In this document: positions 37,245 through 49,095 of the stretch, piece by piece
Layout: every line of letters begins with the position of its first letter
How positions within the stretch are numbered: position 1 is the first letter of the stretch
Origin: Lycorma delicatula
Taxonomy: Eukaryota > Arthropoda > Insecta > Hemiptera > Fulgoridae
Length of the DNA stretch: 64,000 nt
Direction: 5' to 3'
Assembly: GCF_047948215.1 (NCBI RefSeq)
Contig: NC_134456.1
Coordinates: 63,879,529-63,943,528 of the forward strand
Translations under genes and position numbers: made by a program
Notes under the pieces: model-generated
The model's input: only the letters and a program-made list of their open reading frames with translations
The model's database searches: none
What the model was told of the DNA's origin: nothing

Positions 37245-37252
37245 GGAAAAAC

Positions 37253-39228
37253 CTCCACCATTCCATCATATGATACGTAAATATAACTGCTAAATTGATA
37301 TCCGTATGAATTTAAAGAAGTTTAAATGATCCAATAAAGATGTTAACTAACAATTTCTATACTTCAAAATATGTCTTAAAAATAAATATGTACTTAAAAA
37401 TGTTAATAAATTACAAAAATGGAGTAAAGTTCTCTTAAAAATGACATAATCTGTTCAGTTAGGTAAACAGAAAATTAAATCATACAGGTTCTAGTGATGA
37501 GTATTATTGATCAGAATTTAAAGATTCTATCTTTTCAAAACTTATAACTACATAACATCTTTCATAACAGTTTTACCACTGCAACATCATTATGTTTCTT
37601 TCTTGAAAGAGCTAAATAATTTTTTTTTAAAAAAAAAGAAGCTAAGAATCAAAATTAAGTATTTTTGCTGTTTCCATCAGTTTCTACATCAGAACAAAAA
37701 ATAATAGGATTTAATCACAAAATGGCATTCAATGAATCACCAAATGTTTCACAAGAAATTTTGATCAATTTTTTCTTCTAAAAGAACAAGTTTTTTGACA
37801 AAATATTAATATGGTTTTTAAATATGTTTGAAGATACAAGTAAAGACTGCAATCTTATTCCTTGATCTCCAAAAGTTATTTGAAATCAAAAACCATTTTA
37901 CGATGCAATTAAAACACTTGATGTGTACCACATTCTGAAATCAAGTGACAACTGAATGCACTGGGATGAAAACTATTCACTTGGTGACTCATAACACTCC
38001 TCAATATGCTACATATCATGAATGTTACTGTTTTTCTATTAAAAGTGTTCAAGAGTGCTATTATGAATCTATCCCCTTTTCTAACTGTCATTAATGACGT
38101 TTAAAACACTTATAACACGTTTAAAACAATTAACACAAATAGTTCATTACTCCATTATATTAACCACCAAGGATAATATAAAAGCAGTTCTATTGCTTTT
38201 TATAAATTGATTCTCTTATGAACAGATTCTGAAGAACTGTTTTGCTTTAAGCTATTTAAATACAGACAGACTCTTTCCTTAATTCTAAACAAAAAAAAAA
38301 TGAATAAATATGTTATTCTGTTACATATTCCTGTTTTTGTGCGTGGTGAATTTGATAACAGATTCTATCAAGATCCTTCGTATTTACACAGATGTTTACT
38401 GAAAATTTAAGTTTTCCCTGTATAGTAAAGTAAGAAAACACCTCAAATATTAAAAGGTATCATAATTTCCGACTATATTCTTACACTGGATTATATTTAA
38501 CTGATATTCATCTCTAAGAATCTTCAATCATTTTTTAATTTTTTTTAGAATATAGAAATATTTTCTCTACAGACAGGATATCTAGAAGTTTATAACATGA
38601 TTTGTTTAAATTAACAGTTCTGTATTACAATTGAGTGGTTAAGCATTTAAACATGTAATAAGATATTGATAATAATAATATAACATATAAGAAGTTAATC
38701 ACACTAATAAATCTCAGATTTCTCAACAATGTTTCTCCCTTTTATAAAAGCAAAAACAAAATACACACACAAACAATAATATCAGAGGCATTTAAAACTG
38801 TTGAGGGCTGAATCTTTCAAAGGTTTACAGAAATAATTTTTGTTGGATATGAGGGATTATAAAAATAAATGAATTCTTCAGTTGGTAATAATGAGTGATT
38901 CTAGAGGAAAAATACCAAATAAATAACCATTTCTACTATATCAATACTTTGGGTATGTTGTTATATACTTATTTATTTTTTTGTAATTTCCTAATATTTA
39001 TTGATGACTTTGTACATTAGTTACGACTTCTAATTATAATATGCAACAATATACATTATAATAAATCAAGTGATTGTACTTAGTATTCAAGCAGTCTCTC
39101 AAAATTCTCTATAAAAACATTAAACAATGCATTTTAGTTTTAGAAAATGTCTTTTCTAAACCGAGCAGTTCTGTGTAGCCATGTTCAGAAAAGAATTTTT
39201 TCAACTGAAAACATTCGTAAAGACATAT
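37253..39228. other. AT-rich intronic stretch, nothing recognised
   Basis: No convincing coding or repeat feature. The 60-codon minus-strand frame at 37909-38091 has no splice sites of the right phase that I could see and no known motif. Confidence 0.45.
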
Positions 39229-39234
39229 TTTATT
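39229..39234 (-). promoter_or_regulatory. Candidate AATAAA signal for the alternative exon
   Basis: Minus-strand AATAAA about 270 bases past the stop of the exon at 39502-39779. It is the nearest exact AATAAA downstream of that stop that I could find. Confidence 0.35.
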
Positions 39235-39501
39235 AAAATTGGATACTAGTTGAACAACTGGATATTTGTTCTATATTCAAAACAATCAATAATTAAAATA
39301 TTTTGAATAATCATGATATACACAAAAAATTGGTAAAAAATAAAAATATTAGGAGTGAATTATTAATTAAAAAATTACTGTATGTCAGTAACACTGAATA
39401 ATATATACTATCAATTGTATATTAAATTAATTCAGTTAAAATGTTAAATAATAATTATTAAATGATTTTTTCATGTTAAGTTTTATGAAAGCAAAAATAA
39501 T

Positions 39502-39779
39502 CTAATCTAAATGAGCTTTAGTTAAAGTACGAAGTACAAAATCACCACAGCACCAAGTTGAAGCACGATGTGTTTTACATACACTAGTTGCTATTGTGTT
39601 ACGAGCATGAGCACGAGCTGCATATGGGTCTCGATGATGATTAGGATAAAGACCGAGGCTTGATCCTGAAAAGTTCACAACATGCTGATGTGGATGCGAT
39701 GAAGAAGCGGCAACATCATCGTTGTTATCATCATCTCCATCACCATCATGATGTCGATTAACACCATCGACTGCACAGA
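39502..39779 (-). CDS. Candidate alternative terminal exon of the PIX gene
   Basis: Within the 38-kb intron, a minus-strand open frame with much more balanced codon use than its surroundings ends at a TAG (39502-39504). Two nested acceptors, ...TTGCATGCAG (exon from 39779) and ...TCTGTGCAG (exon from 39770), both leave two bases before the frame, exactly the phase needed after the exon at 60858-60947. The resulting tail would start V-C-A-V-D-G-V-N and run through an Asp-rich patch (HHDGDGDDDNNDDVAA), HPHQHVVNFSGSSLGLYPNH and RDPYAARAHARNTIATS, ending WCCGDFVLRTLTKAHLD; about 91 residues. Vertebrate beta-PIX also has an isoform with a different C-terminus branching after the same RQTLNS block, so the position is suggestive. 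The tail replaces the coiled coil. I do not recognise its sequence; the pyrimidine tract is weak. Confidence 0.6.
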
Positions 39780-39979
39780 CTGCATGCAACAATATATCAC
39801 CATCACCAATAATGAACATGCACTAATAATGCACAACAACATGAATAACCACAATACATAAACAATGTAATAAGGAGCTATTATACAAATAAACAGTAAC
39901 ATTAACTGCACAACTAATACAAAAAAGAAGTTTACAGAAAACATCTGCACATTTCTAATAAAGAAATAATACAAATGTT

Positions 39980-42900
39980 ACGCACTTTTGTAATGTAGGA
40001 TGTAATGAAATTCAGTACACTATTTAGAATAGTGTACTTAATACTTTGAATAATAGACTAACAGCCAATCCACTGTTATCAAATAACATATTTGAAAAAG
40101 TAAACAGAAATAATAACAGTAGAATTATTAATATTTTAACTTTTTTTCATCAATTTCTAATTCTTTTATTTAGATTTGATTAATTAAAACAATAATTTCA
40201 TCCATATCTCAAGAAAATAATCACTTGAATTAACTCTAACATAATTTCAATGATTTAAAATATATTCATAATTTAACTGTAAAAAACCGTAATTTAATAT
40301 TTTAATCCTCATGAAAAAATGACAATAAAAAATAGCATACAATGTAATCCTCCTTTATAAAAGTTTCCTTCAATGAAAGTTTCTTTTTATAACATTTTTT
40401 TTTAAAGTATGATACGAATTACTAAGTTTCGTTGAGTTCCAAGTTTATCACACAACAGATTAAATATTCAAAAATCTAAATGCTTATTATGAATAAATTA
40501 TTTAAAGTATATAAATGAATTTTTAGGCATCAATGATCAACAGACATACCTGCAAATTAATATCTATATAACATTGCAAATATTTAATGAAAATCATGAA
40601 CGCATATCTAAAAAAAGTAGGTATAAAGTAATCAGAACTTTATCAATGTATCTCATTATAGTTATAATTTAATTAACACTACATATCTACCTATTTTGTT
40701 TTTTAATTCATTTATATCAATCAAATAAGCAAAAATTTCCGTACTACCAATTGCAAGAACAAAGGGGTGAACCAGGGAGGTAGGTAGAATGTCTTTACCC
40801 AAGAAAAAGATACTTAAAAATATCTATTACCATCCCCAAAAGTTACTTTAATAAATTTTCAAAGTAGTAGCAACCTAATGTGTGCATAACTATGCTGAAA
40901 ATTAGAAATGCAACTTTAAATCACTTTGCTTAAGTTAAGTAACAAGAAAAACTTCTAAAGTGTTTAAGCTATCTGTGACAAGCCGTAACAGCTAATAAAA
41001 TGAAATAAATATTAGAATAATATATGAACAAGTCTATAAAAAAAAAAATCACACTTATTTGTACAGATATAAAACTACAGTTTTTATGTACAGACATAAA
41101 ACTACAGTTTGTAAAGTGATGGTCAGACTAGGCTGAACAGAAATGATCTGGGAAAAAAAGATTTGACTGTGAAAAAATGAATTTGAGAAAAAACAAAATT
41201 AATGTAATTGTGAATAAATAGTGCAGTGAAACCTGCTTATTAACACAATTCAGGTTCTAAAGAACCTTTATAAATAAATTATTCTACATAATCATAAAAT
41301 AATTTTACTCACAGACTCTAATTAGGCATCAGATTGTCAGTATGAATAACTAATTAAGTAAGTAACTTTACATCAGTATATAAAGTTAAAAGCATCAAAT
41401 CCAGCTTCAACATATCATCCTCACCTCATGGGATGTATTACCTACTGCAATTCTTCATACACACCAGTTCTCAAAAATGAAAAATATAACGAAAATAAAT
41501 AAAAGTGGATGTGTCACCCCTTTCATCACCATTTTACAACAGGCACTGCCAATATATACATGTTTTTAATTCCATAACCTGGGCTACTGTTTTACATTTT
41601 GATAAAAAAATAAAAAATGAAATTGTTAATCAACTGGTGCAATTGATCTAATAAAAGAATTTTATTTAGTTTACAAGCATGGAAAGAAGGAGTAAATTTC
41701 TGTATATTCTGAAATATAAAAATTTAAGTTTTTATTAATTAAATTAGTTTAAATTACTTAAACATAAATTTTATTCAAAAACTCTGTCATAATACATAAT
41801 TCATGTATTGTGATATCAATAAAAAATAGGAGCATTTAATATTAATATAATGAAGTTTGGAAACAATTACATAATATTTTTAAATTAATATATTACATTA
41901 TTTTTTAAAACCAAAACCTAGTACACATCTATGTAATATAACAAAGAAATATATATATTAAAAGGAACAACACTTTAAAGATTATTTTATATAATTAGTA
42001 AATTAAATAAATAATGCTATACAATTTATCTACCATTTTATAGAATATTATTTACAGATAAAACAGAAATGAATAAGTACAACTACCTAAAATAAAATGT
42101 ATAGAAAAAGTTAAAAAATCATACATTTTGATAAAACTTATCTGAACAGATTTTAAAAGATGCAGAGAGAACATTTTGTAGCAGAATTTGTAAAAGAATG
42201 AGGTTTATGAGCTGAACATTAATGCGTGCCAGGTTAACAAATTTAGAATCAAAGGATGTACACAAGGTAATAAAAGAAATGGAAAATAAAGATTAGCATA
42301 TAAGAAAGAAATGTAGCCACAACAGAAAGTATATTAAAGCAGCGATGATATAAAAAAAAAGTTAATGTTTTCTTATTTCAAAACTGCTTTTCTCGAACAA
42401 TTTGAATCCGTATACTTAATTAAGAATGAATTATTTTAAATTCTTAAGATAAAATTGAATAATGGTACAAAAAATCAAACATTTAAAAGATATTAGTTCT
42501 GTGGTATACAATACCTTAAGAGATCTATTATAAAATAATACATTTCATTCAAATTTACTGTAAAAGTAAAATATGCTGCTGAATAAACGTTCAGAGGGTA
42601 AGAGAGAAGGAATTGCTGCAATATGGTTCTTCTAAGGCATCCTAGCTGACCCGAAAACTGTTATTTTACTGTTTTAGCATCTATACAACAGAATGTGATA
42701 CCCTTTTTTTATCATTTTTTTCTATTTTGATATTCTTTTATAATTGAGCATGCAGGATGTAAGCAAGGATCAAACATTCTTGCATGTAAGCAAGGATGTA
42801 AGCCTCACTCTTGTGTTTAATCTTCCATATCATTTTTTTTTTTAACTTGCTGAAGAATTCCCATATTAACCCAAGATTCTTTTTAAAACAGATATTTTTG

Positions 42901-43630
42901 GGCAATTATCAGAATGATTACCTTCAATAATTTAAATATGATAAAATAAAATTTGAACAGTAGATGTAGAAAAAAGCTACTTCATATTAACTAGTTATAA
43001 TTAAAACCAGTGTCACAAACTCCTAGAAATAATTTAAATACTGTATTCAACACTACAACATATAATTCTGCAGCATTTAAAGAAAATAATTATGAATAAA
43101 ATACTGGACAGGGACAATAATTTTTTATTAAAAGGCATTTCTCAATAAAACAAACCAACCAATAAGGTAATGTTTAACTACTTCAATGTAGTTTAGGTAA
43201 ATTGGCTTATGAAACAAAGCTGATTTCAAGAACTTAACACAAACACATAAAAATATTGCAAATTATATACTGCAAAAACTAATATTTTTAACATGTTAAA
43301 ATGATAACCTTTTAAATAGAAAGCTAAAAACAATGGCATGCTTATATATTTAATAAATACTGTACAAGTAATTTATTAATTATGGCACAACAAAAAAAAT
43401 TAAAATGCCAACAATATAAACAACAGAAAATAATACCACAATATACATTAATAATTTTATTAATTATCAGTACACATGCAAAATTATTTTTGTTAATTAA
43501 AAACTATAAATCAATGCAAAAGTGAAAAAATACAAATACTGTGTGAAAAAATAAAGAAGTGTTAACCTTCTGTTATAAAAACATGGAAAATGATCATGAC
43601 TGATGTCAAAAAAAATTACTTTGAGATGTA
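39980..43630. other. AT-rich intronic stretch with small tandem duplications
   Basis: No coding pattern. A near-tandem duplication of about 27-30 bases (ATAAAACTACAGTTT) lies at 41061-41116. A cluster of repeated GATGTAAGCAAGGAT-like words lies at about 42755-42800. Confidence 0.5.
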
Positions 43631-44956
43631 CGAGGGATATCTCTAAAGTAAAGACTGCTGAGAAATTTTTCTCCTTAAGGTTGGCGAACCTGTGTTGTTA
43701 TGGCTACATAAATAATGTACACACTGCATTGTTGTCTGAAAGTTGTTGTACTGTAGTATCTTTGATTAGGTGTGAGTAATTACATTATAAAATGAATAGG
43801 AAAATCGATGTTGTTGCCGACTGAGAAGTACATGGAGTCATACGTTTTTTAAACCATCAAAATGTTAAGCAAGCTGAAATTTATAGGCAGTTGGTTGCTG
43901 CGTATGGTGATAATGTAAGTAATGAATGAATGAATGAATGAAAGAAACGTCCAAAAATGGTGTGAAAGGGTTAGAAATAACAAAATTAATGCACACGATG
44001 AATGTTCTGGAAGCTCCATGATAATCACCGAGGACTTGTTGAAACATGTCGATGATGAAATCAGAAAAGATTATCGTTCAAAAATTTCTGACCTGGCCCT
44101 TTTTTTTCTGATGTTTCAAGAGCTGTTATCAGTCGTATTGTTCATGATCATTTAGGCTTCAGAAAGGTTTGTGCACATTGGGTGTCGCACGTCTTAATAG
44201 AACATCACAAAAAACCGAATGGGATCTGCTTTGAAATTTTTGACGTGCTACACAGAAAAAGGTGATGAGTTCCTTACTTCAATTGTTACCGGTGATGGAA
44301 CATGGATTTTGTATTACACACCACAGAGAAAACAGCAGTCAAGTGAATGCCATCATCCTCAACCACTAACCAGACCAACAAAGGTCAAGCCACAGAAATC
44401 TGGATGCAAACTGATGGTCACAGTCTTTTGGGATTGGTCTAGCATGCTGCTGATTGATTTCATGCCACGTGGAATGACTATAAATGCAAAAGCCAACGGT
44501 GAAACTCTACGTAAGTTACGGCACACCATTCAAAATCTGCAATGGGGGTAGCTGACTGATGGTATCGTCTTGTTGCACAATAATGCACGTCCACACATTG
44601 CAGGTCCGACACGTGATTTACTGAGAACATTTGGATGGAAAATTTGTGATCACCCACCATTAGTCTGGACTTAGCTCCTTCTGATTACCATTTGTTTAGG
44701 AAATTGAAAGAATTTTTGAGTGGTAAGCAATTTGCAGGTGACTATGAACTTAAAAATGCTGTTTCAGTGGCTAAATGGATTAGTGGCAGAAGAATATGAC
44801 AAGGGTATATTGAAGCTGGTGTATTGCTACAATAAATGTCTTAATTCATGTGGCGATTATATAGAGAAGTGTTTAAAAGAAATAAGAAATATTTATAATG
44901 TTTTAAGAATAAATTTTTTTACAATAAAACGGTCTTTACTTTAGAGATAACTCTCG
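43631..44956 (+). mobile_element. Mariner (DD34D) element with TIRs, catalytically dead
   Basis: A 1326-bp element with about 25-bp inverted ends (CGAGGGATATCTCTAAAGTA at 43631; its inverse from CTTTACTTTAGAGATAACTC to 44956) differing at two positions. TA precedes the left end; the right flank has decayed. The transposase starts MNRKIDVVAD* at about 43792 with VIRFLNHQNVKQAEIYRQLV, is shifted by an expanded ATGA repeat at 43922-43942, then continues ITEDLLKHVDDEIRKDYRSK. From 44219 comes MGSALKFLTCYTEKGDEFLT. The first Asp is kept but the usual GDETW reads GDGTW (44294-44296). The second catalytic Asp is changed to Asn (HNNARPH, 44579-44581). PSDYHLFRKLKEFLSG and YNKCLNSCGDYIEKC follow. Confidence 0.9.
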
Positions 44957-46985
44957 CACATTAATAAAAAAAAATATATATATTTATATAATACATTATA
45001 TTCTACACAACTATCATATTTTTGTATTACACAGTTATCAAACATCTGTGTAATGCTAAACTGTACCACATTTCAAAACAATGATGAAAATAATATATTT
45101 TTTGAATATATAAAACAAATGAAAAATCCTTGTGCCTGGACAGAAGTACTTCTAACAATATTAAAATTATTGCAACCAACATAAATAAGACTAATACCAA
45201 TACACCACAAACACACAAATATTGATAAATTGTGGATTTAAGTAAAAATCTGATAAATAATAATTATATTGCTCTCATTAATTGTAGCTCACACACTTTC
45301 TGAACATAAATTTTCATTAACTTAACTAATTTTGAATTTCTGTTAATTTTAACATTAACTTATCTTTATGATATACACACCTATTAATAGATATGAATAG
45401 ATAAAGGTAAATTATCAAATAATAAGCCAAGAATAGTAGGGGATAAAGTAAATGAAGGCATAATAACGATAGAAAATATCAAAGGGATTTATCAATAGAA
45501 TGAAGATAGCAATTGATTATTGATCCACACTCAAATTTAGATTAATTTCAGGAAAAAATTAAAAATTTTACTTAATTAAAAACACAATAAAAGAGAAAAA
45601 ATAATTTTAGCTACCCACTACAGCCAAATTACTTTAAGTTATCTATAACAAGAATACATATTACATTTTATCCTTTAAAAATTAACAGTATAATTCAGTT
45701 TTATTAACAAAATATCTAAAGATAAGAAATAAATTTTTCAGCTTTTTTTAAATGTAGTTCTCATCTATATTCAAAATTTGAACTGTTTAGAACAAGTGAT
45801 AAATTATTTTCTGGGTCAGATTAGCATGATCATAAAACTGTGGGGGGATAAGCAGCTAGAAACTTTCAAAACAAATTACAAGAACTCTGTATAAAAGCGT
45901 CCAAGTATCGCTGTTAATTGGAAGTAAATTTTTTCAAAAATAAAATGAGTGGTGAAGAAAAACAGTACTCTATGTATCTCTATGAATTGGAAAAATTGCT
46001 GATTTACATTAACACAGTTGGTGCAAAGATCACACCACACATCAGCAGTTTTCTAATCTAGTAGTACATCATAGCATGTTACAGAAATCTAGTTTAATCA
46101 ACAAAAAAAACTAAGAGCAAAAATTAGTTTTATTATTAGTTAATTTCATTATATAAATGAATAATTTTAATAAGTGTAAACTTGATGTTTTAAGTACTCT
46201 TGACTAAGTTTCTTTTTGATAGTGTTTATGAACAAAGAACAATTCAGTTTAGTACATTACATTCAAATTCTGTTTAATACGCTTTACCAAACATAATAAT
46301 GTGCTGCATACCTGGAGAAGAATTACATGCTTATTATAATCTGGTGACTCAGTTATTATTATCCTTAGTTTCTCATCATACAAGTTTTACATCCACTGCA
46401 CATTTATTTTATACACAATATATAAAAATCACAAAAATATACTACAATTTCAAAACCATTTATTTACTATTCAATATGGTTGAAATTCTACATTATTTTT
46501 TCCCTTAGAAATGCTATTTATAGTTAATCTACTAAATGTTCAATACAGCAAAAATGTTGGTTGTGAAGGATCTGTATTTTTTAAATGTTATGGCCAAACA
46601 AAATTTAAAAACAAAACCTCTTCATAACAACTAACAGATTTCTTTCATATTATAACCTTGGAAATGTGAACAAGAAGTGAAATTTAAACTCATATTTTAC
46701 CATAATTCGGTTTTGTAACAAATTACCTCACAAACTAGCAAAAATATGTATCATCCACATAAGAAGATCTAAGTTTCAAAGAGTCACTTATTCTTGGAAT
46801 TCTTTCCATTTCAGTGTTAAAAAAGTTCTATTAATTGCAGGTAAATTTACATAATTTTCCATAGTAAGTTTGTACACCCAAAAAATTTCTGTTGCAGATA
46901 GGGATTTCATTTCTGTTTTTAATACATTTACAAACATGTTTATGATGATAAAAAATATAAAATATAGCTTATAGACAGACCATAC
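44957..46985. other. AT-rich intronic stretch, nothing recognised
   Basis: Short open frames at 45027-45218, 46299-46508 and 46788-47003 show no motif; the last partly overlaps a Penelope-like remnant on the other strand. Confidence 0.5.
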
Positions 46986-46994
46986 AATCATATA

Positions 46995-47660
46995 ATGAAG
47001 CATTTAAAAATTCATAATTATGATAATGATCCTAATAATTTGTGTGGTATTTATAAAATAACATGCAATGATTGTAACGAAATTTATATTGGGAAAAATA
47101 GTACATCATTTAGGGCAAGGTTTAAGGGCAACATTTTAGATCATTTTAGATCTAAAAGATCTAAATAAGTTAGTCTCAGCAATAAGTTAGATTTTCTCCA
47201 ATCTTGTAGACCATTTAATAATCAATAAACATTCAATCACCGATTTGGATACAAATTTACACAGTAGAAATTGTATAAAGGATGTGATACTAATAAAAAA
47301 TAAAATATTTTAGAAAAATATTATATAAACAAGTATAGACAAAAGTTTAATTTGATAAATGTACAGACAGAATTTGATAATGACTCTCTAATCAAAACAG
47401 CACATATATAGCAGCACATTTATATAATTTAAATAAACTCAAATAACTTCAGTACAATACTGTATGTGTGGCTAGCCACATAAGAAACATTTTTTTTTAA
47501 TTTTATAATTTTTTAATATTTATAACTACATATTTTTTTCATGTTTATAATTTTAATGTTTTGAATTTTATGTGTGATTTTTTTTTTAAAGAAAAAGTTT
47601 AATTGATGATGAGGGAAACCCTTGAAAGTGCTATTATGAAAAAACAATATGCATAAGGTA
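46995..47660 (+). pseudogene. Penelope-like element, GIY-YIG endonuclease fragment (copy 1)
   Basis: An open stretch of 57 codons from ATG 46995 reads MKHLKIHNYDNDPNNLCG, then IYKITCNDCNEIYIGKNSTS and FRARFKGNILDHF. The GIY (47046-47054) and YIG (47085-47093) motifs are those of the GIY-YIG endonuclease found at the C-terminus of Penelope-like retroelements. Past the stop, IYKGCD-like and NILEKYYINKYRQKFNLI blocks match the C-terminal tail of copies 2 and 3 (EVCNNDKKMNILKKYYIYKY). The reverse transcriptase is absent, so it is 5' truncated. Near its end (47603-47633) is TTGATGATGAGGGAAACCCT followed by TGAAAGTGCT, a hammerhead-like core with a perfect 4-bp stem. Confidence 0.75.
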
Positions 47661-47717
47661 AGAAGCATTATTGAATTCTGTACTCTTTGTGGTAAACTGC
47701 TTTTATACTTTTGTCTT

Positions 47718-47834
<117 letters not shown>

Positions 47835-48750
47835 CAGGGTCTGTTAATAAAGTAATGAGACTAGTTTTTTTTTGACAGGCAAAGTGGCAACACTGTAAAA
47901 TTACTAGTAAACATATGGTTATATGAACAGCTGATTTATATTAGATATTAATATTTTTAGTCTATTGTTGCCACATAAGACGTAAACAAACTTTTTGTGA
48001 AACTGGTTTTAATTGTGTGTCACAAAAATGAGTGATACTAATGAACAATGTTGTGCAATCAAATTTTGTGTTAAACTTGGTGAGAATGCTACTGAAACTT
48101 TTTCAAAATTTAAAGGAGCATGTGGAGATGACGCTCTGTCATGAGCCCAAGTTTTTAGGTGGTTTTATGCATTTTCAGATGGCCGGGAATCAGTTGCGAA
48201 TGATCCATGCTCTGGAAGACTGTTACGTCAAAAAGTGACGACAATGTTGAGCAAATCTGAGACTTTTGAAGTTTTTATCTACAGGACAAACTGTAAATCA
48301 ATATGTTTACAGAGAAATTCTTGAAAGACTGCGGAAAAGAGTGCCCGTGTGAGAGCAATCATCAAAGACAACTGGATGCTTAACATCCAAGACAACAATG
48401 CAACTTGTCACACTGCGCTATCAACTAATGAGTTTTTGGCAAAGAAAAACATTCCTGTAATTACCACCTTATTCACCTGACTTGAGTCCCTGCAACTTTT
48501 TCCAGACTTTAAAAACACCTTAAAGGACACCATTTTAGAACAGTAGAAAATATCTTTAAAAATGTAACCAACCATCTGAAAGATATTCTGGTTTCTAAGT
48601 TCCAACACTGCTATTAAGAGTGGAATAACCATTTCAAGCATTGTATTGTTTCCCAAGGGAAATATTTTGAAGGTGGTAAGAGTCCATGTATAATTGGATT
48701 GTAAATAATTTTTTTTTCTAAACCAGTCTCATTAATTTATTTAGACCTCG
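47835..48750 (+). mobile_element. Mariner-type element with TIRs and a large internal deletion
   Basis: A 916-bp element flanked by TA on both sides (47833-47834, 48751-48752). The ends are imperfect inverted repeats: CAGGGTCTGTTAATAAAGTA + ATGAGACTAG versus CGAGGTCTAAATAAATTAAT + GAGACTGG. The N-terminus begins at ATG 48028: MSDTNEQCCAIKFCVKLGEN, FSKFKGACGDDALS, AQVFRW, AFSDGRESVANDPCSGR. It then jumps (about 48260-48280) to TGQTVNQYVYREILERLRK and DNWMLNIQDNNATCHTALST. The middle third of the transposase, including the first catalytic Asp, is missing. The type resembles the GVQW3/FLJ37770-like mariner lineage. It could only be mobilised in trans. Confidence 0.88.
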
Positions 48751-48752
48751 TA

Positions 48753-49095
48753 TATGAGGTGTGGCTAAAAAAATCATTTTAATGCTATAAAAACCTTTAT
48801 TTTTTATTCTTCAAAATTATAACATTATCCCCTTCAATATATGCCCCTTCACAATCCCAACACCACTCCATGCAAATTTTCCATTGATCAAAGCAGTGTT
48901 GGAAGTCATTTTCAGAAGCATGCTCATGTTTCCATTGGTTTGTCTTTCACGGCTTTAACTGTCTCAAATCTTGTTCCTTTTAGTGCTGATTTCACCTTGG
49001 GGAACAGAAAAAATCACACAGGGCAAGATCCAGTGAATAGGGTGGATGTTTCAACACAAGGATCCCATGCTTGGCCAAAAACGTCTTGACAAATT
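48753..49095 (-). mobile_element. 3' end of another mariner-type element (minus strand, truncated)
   Basis: Starts directly after the TATA that follows the previous element, with an end-like GAGGTGTGGCTAAAAAAATC. On the minus strand it encodes FLAKHGILVLKHPPYSLDLA with LCDFF (third catalytic region, about 49010-49085), then KSALKGTRFETVKAVKDK (about 48930-48990) and degraded blocks where the family has QHCFEQWK.RM.RC. Only the C-terminal third is present; the other inverted end is missing. It is the same superfamily as its neighbour but a different subtype, in opposite orientation. Confidence 0.8.

Noticed and set aside
37909..38091. Minus-strand frame as another alternative exon
   Set aside because: No acceptor in the required phase and no conserved pattern.
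39675..39974. Minus-strand 99-codon hydrophobic frame
   Set aside because: It overlaps the candidate PIX alternative exon in another frame. Its Met/Ile/Leu-rich content comes from reading GAT/ATG repeats out of frame.
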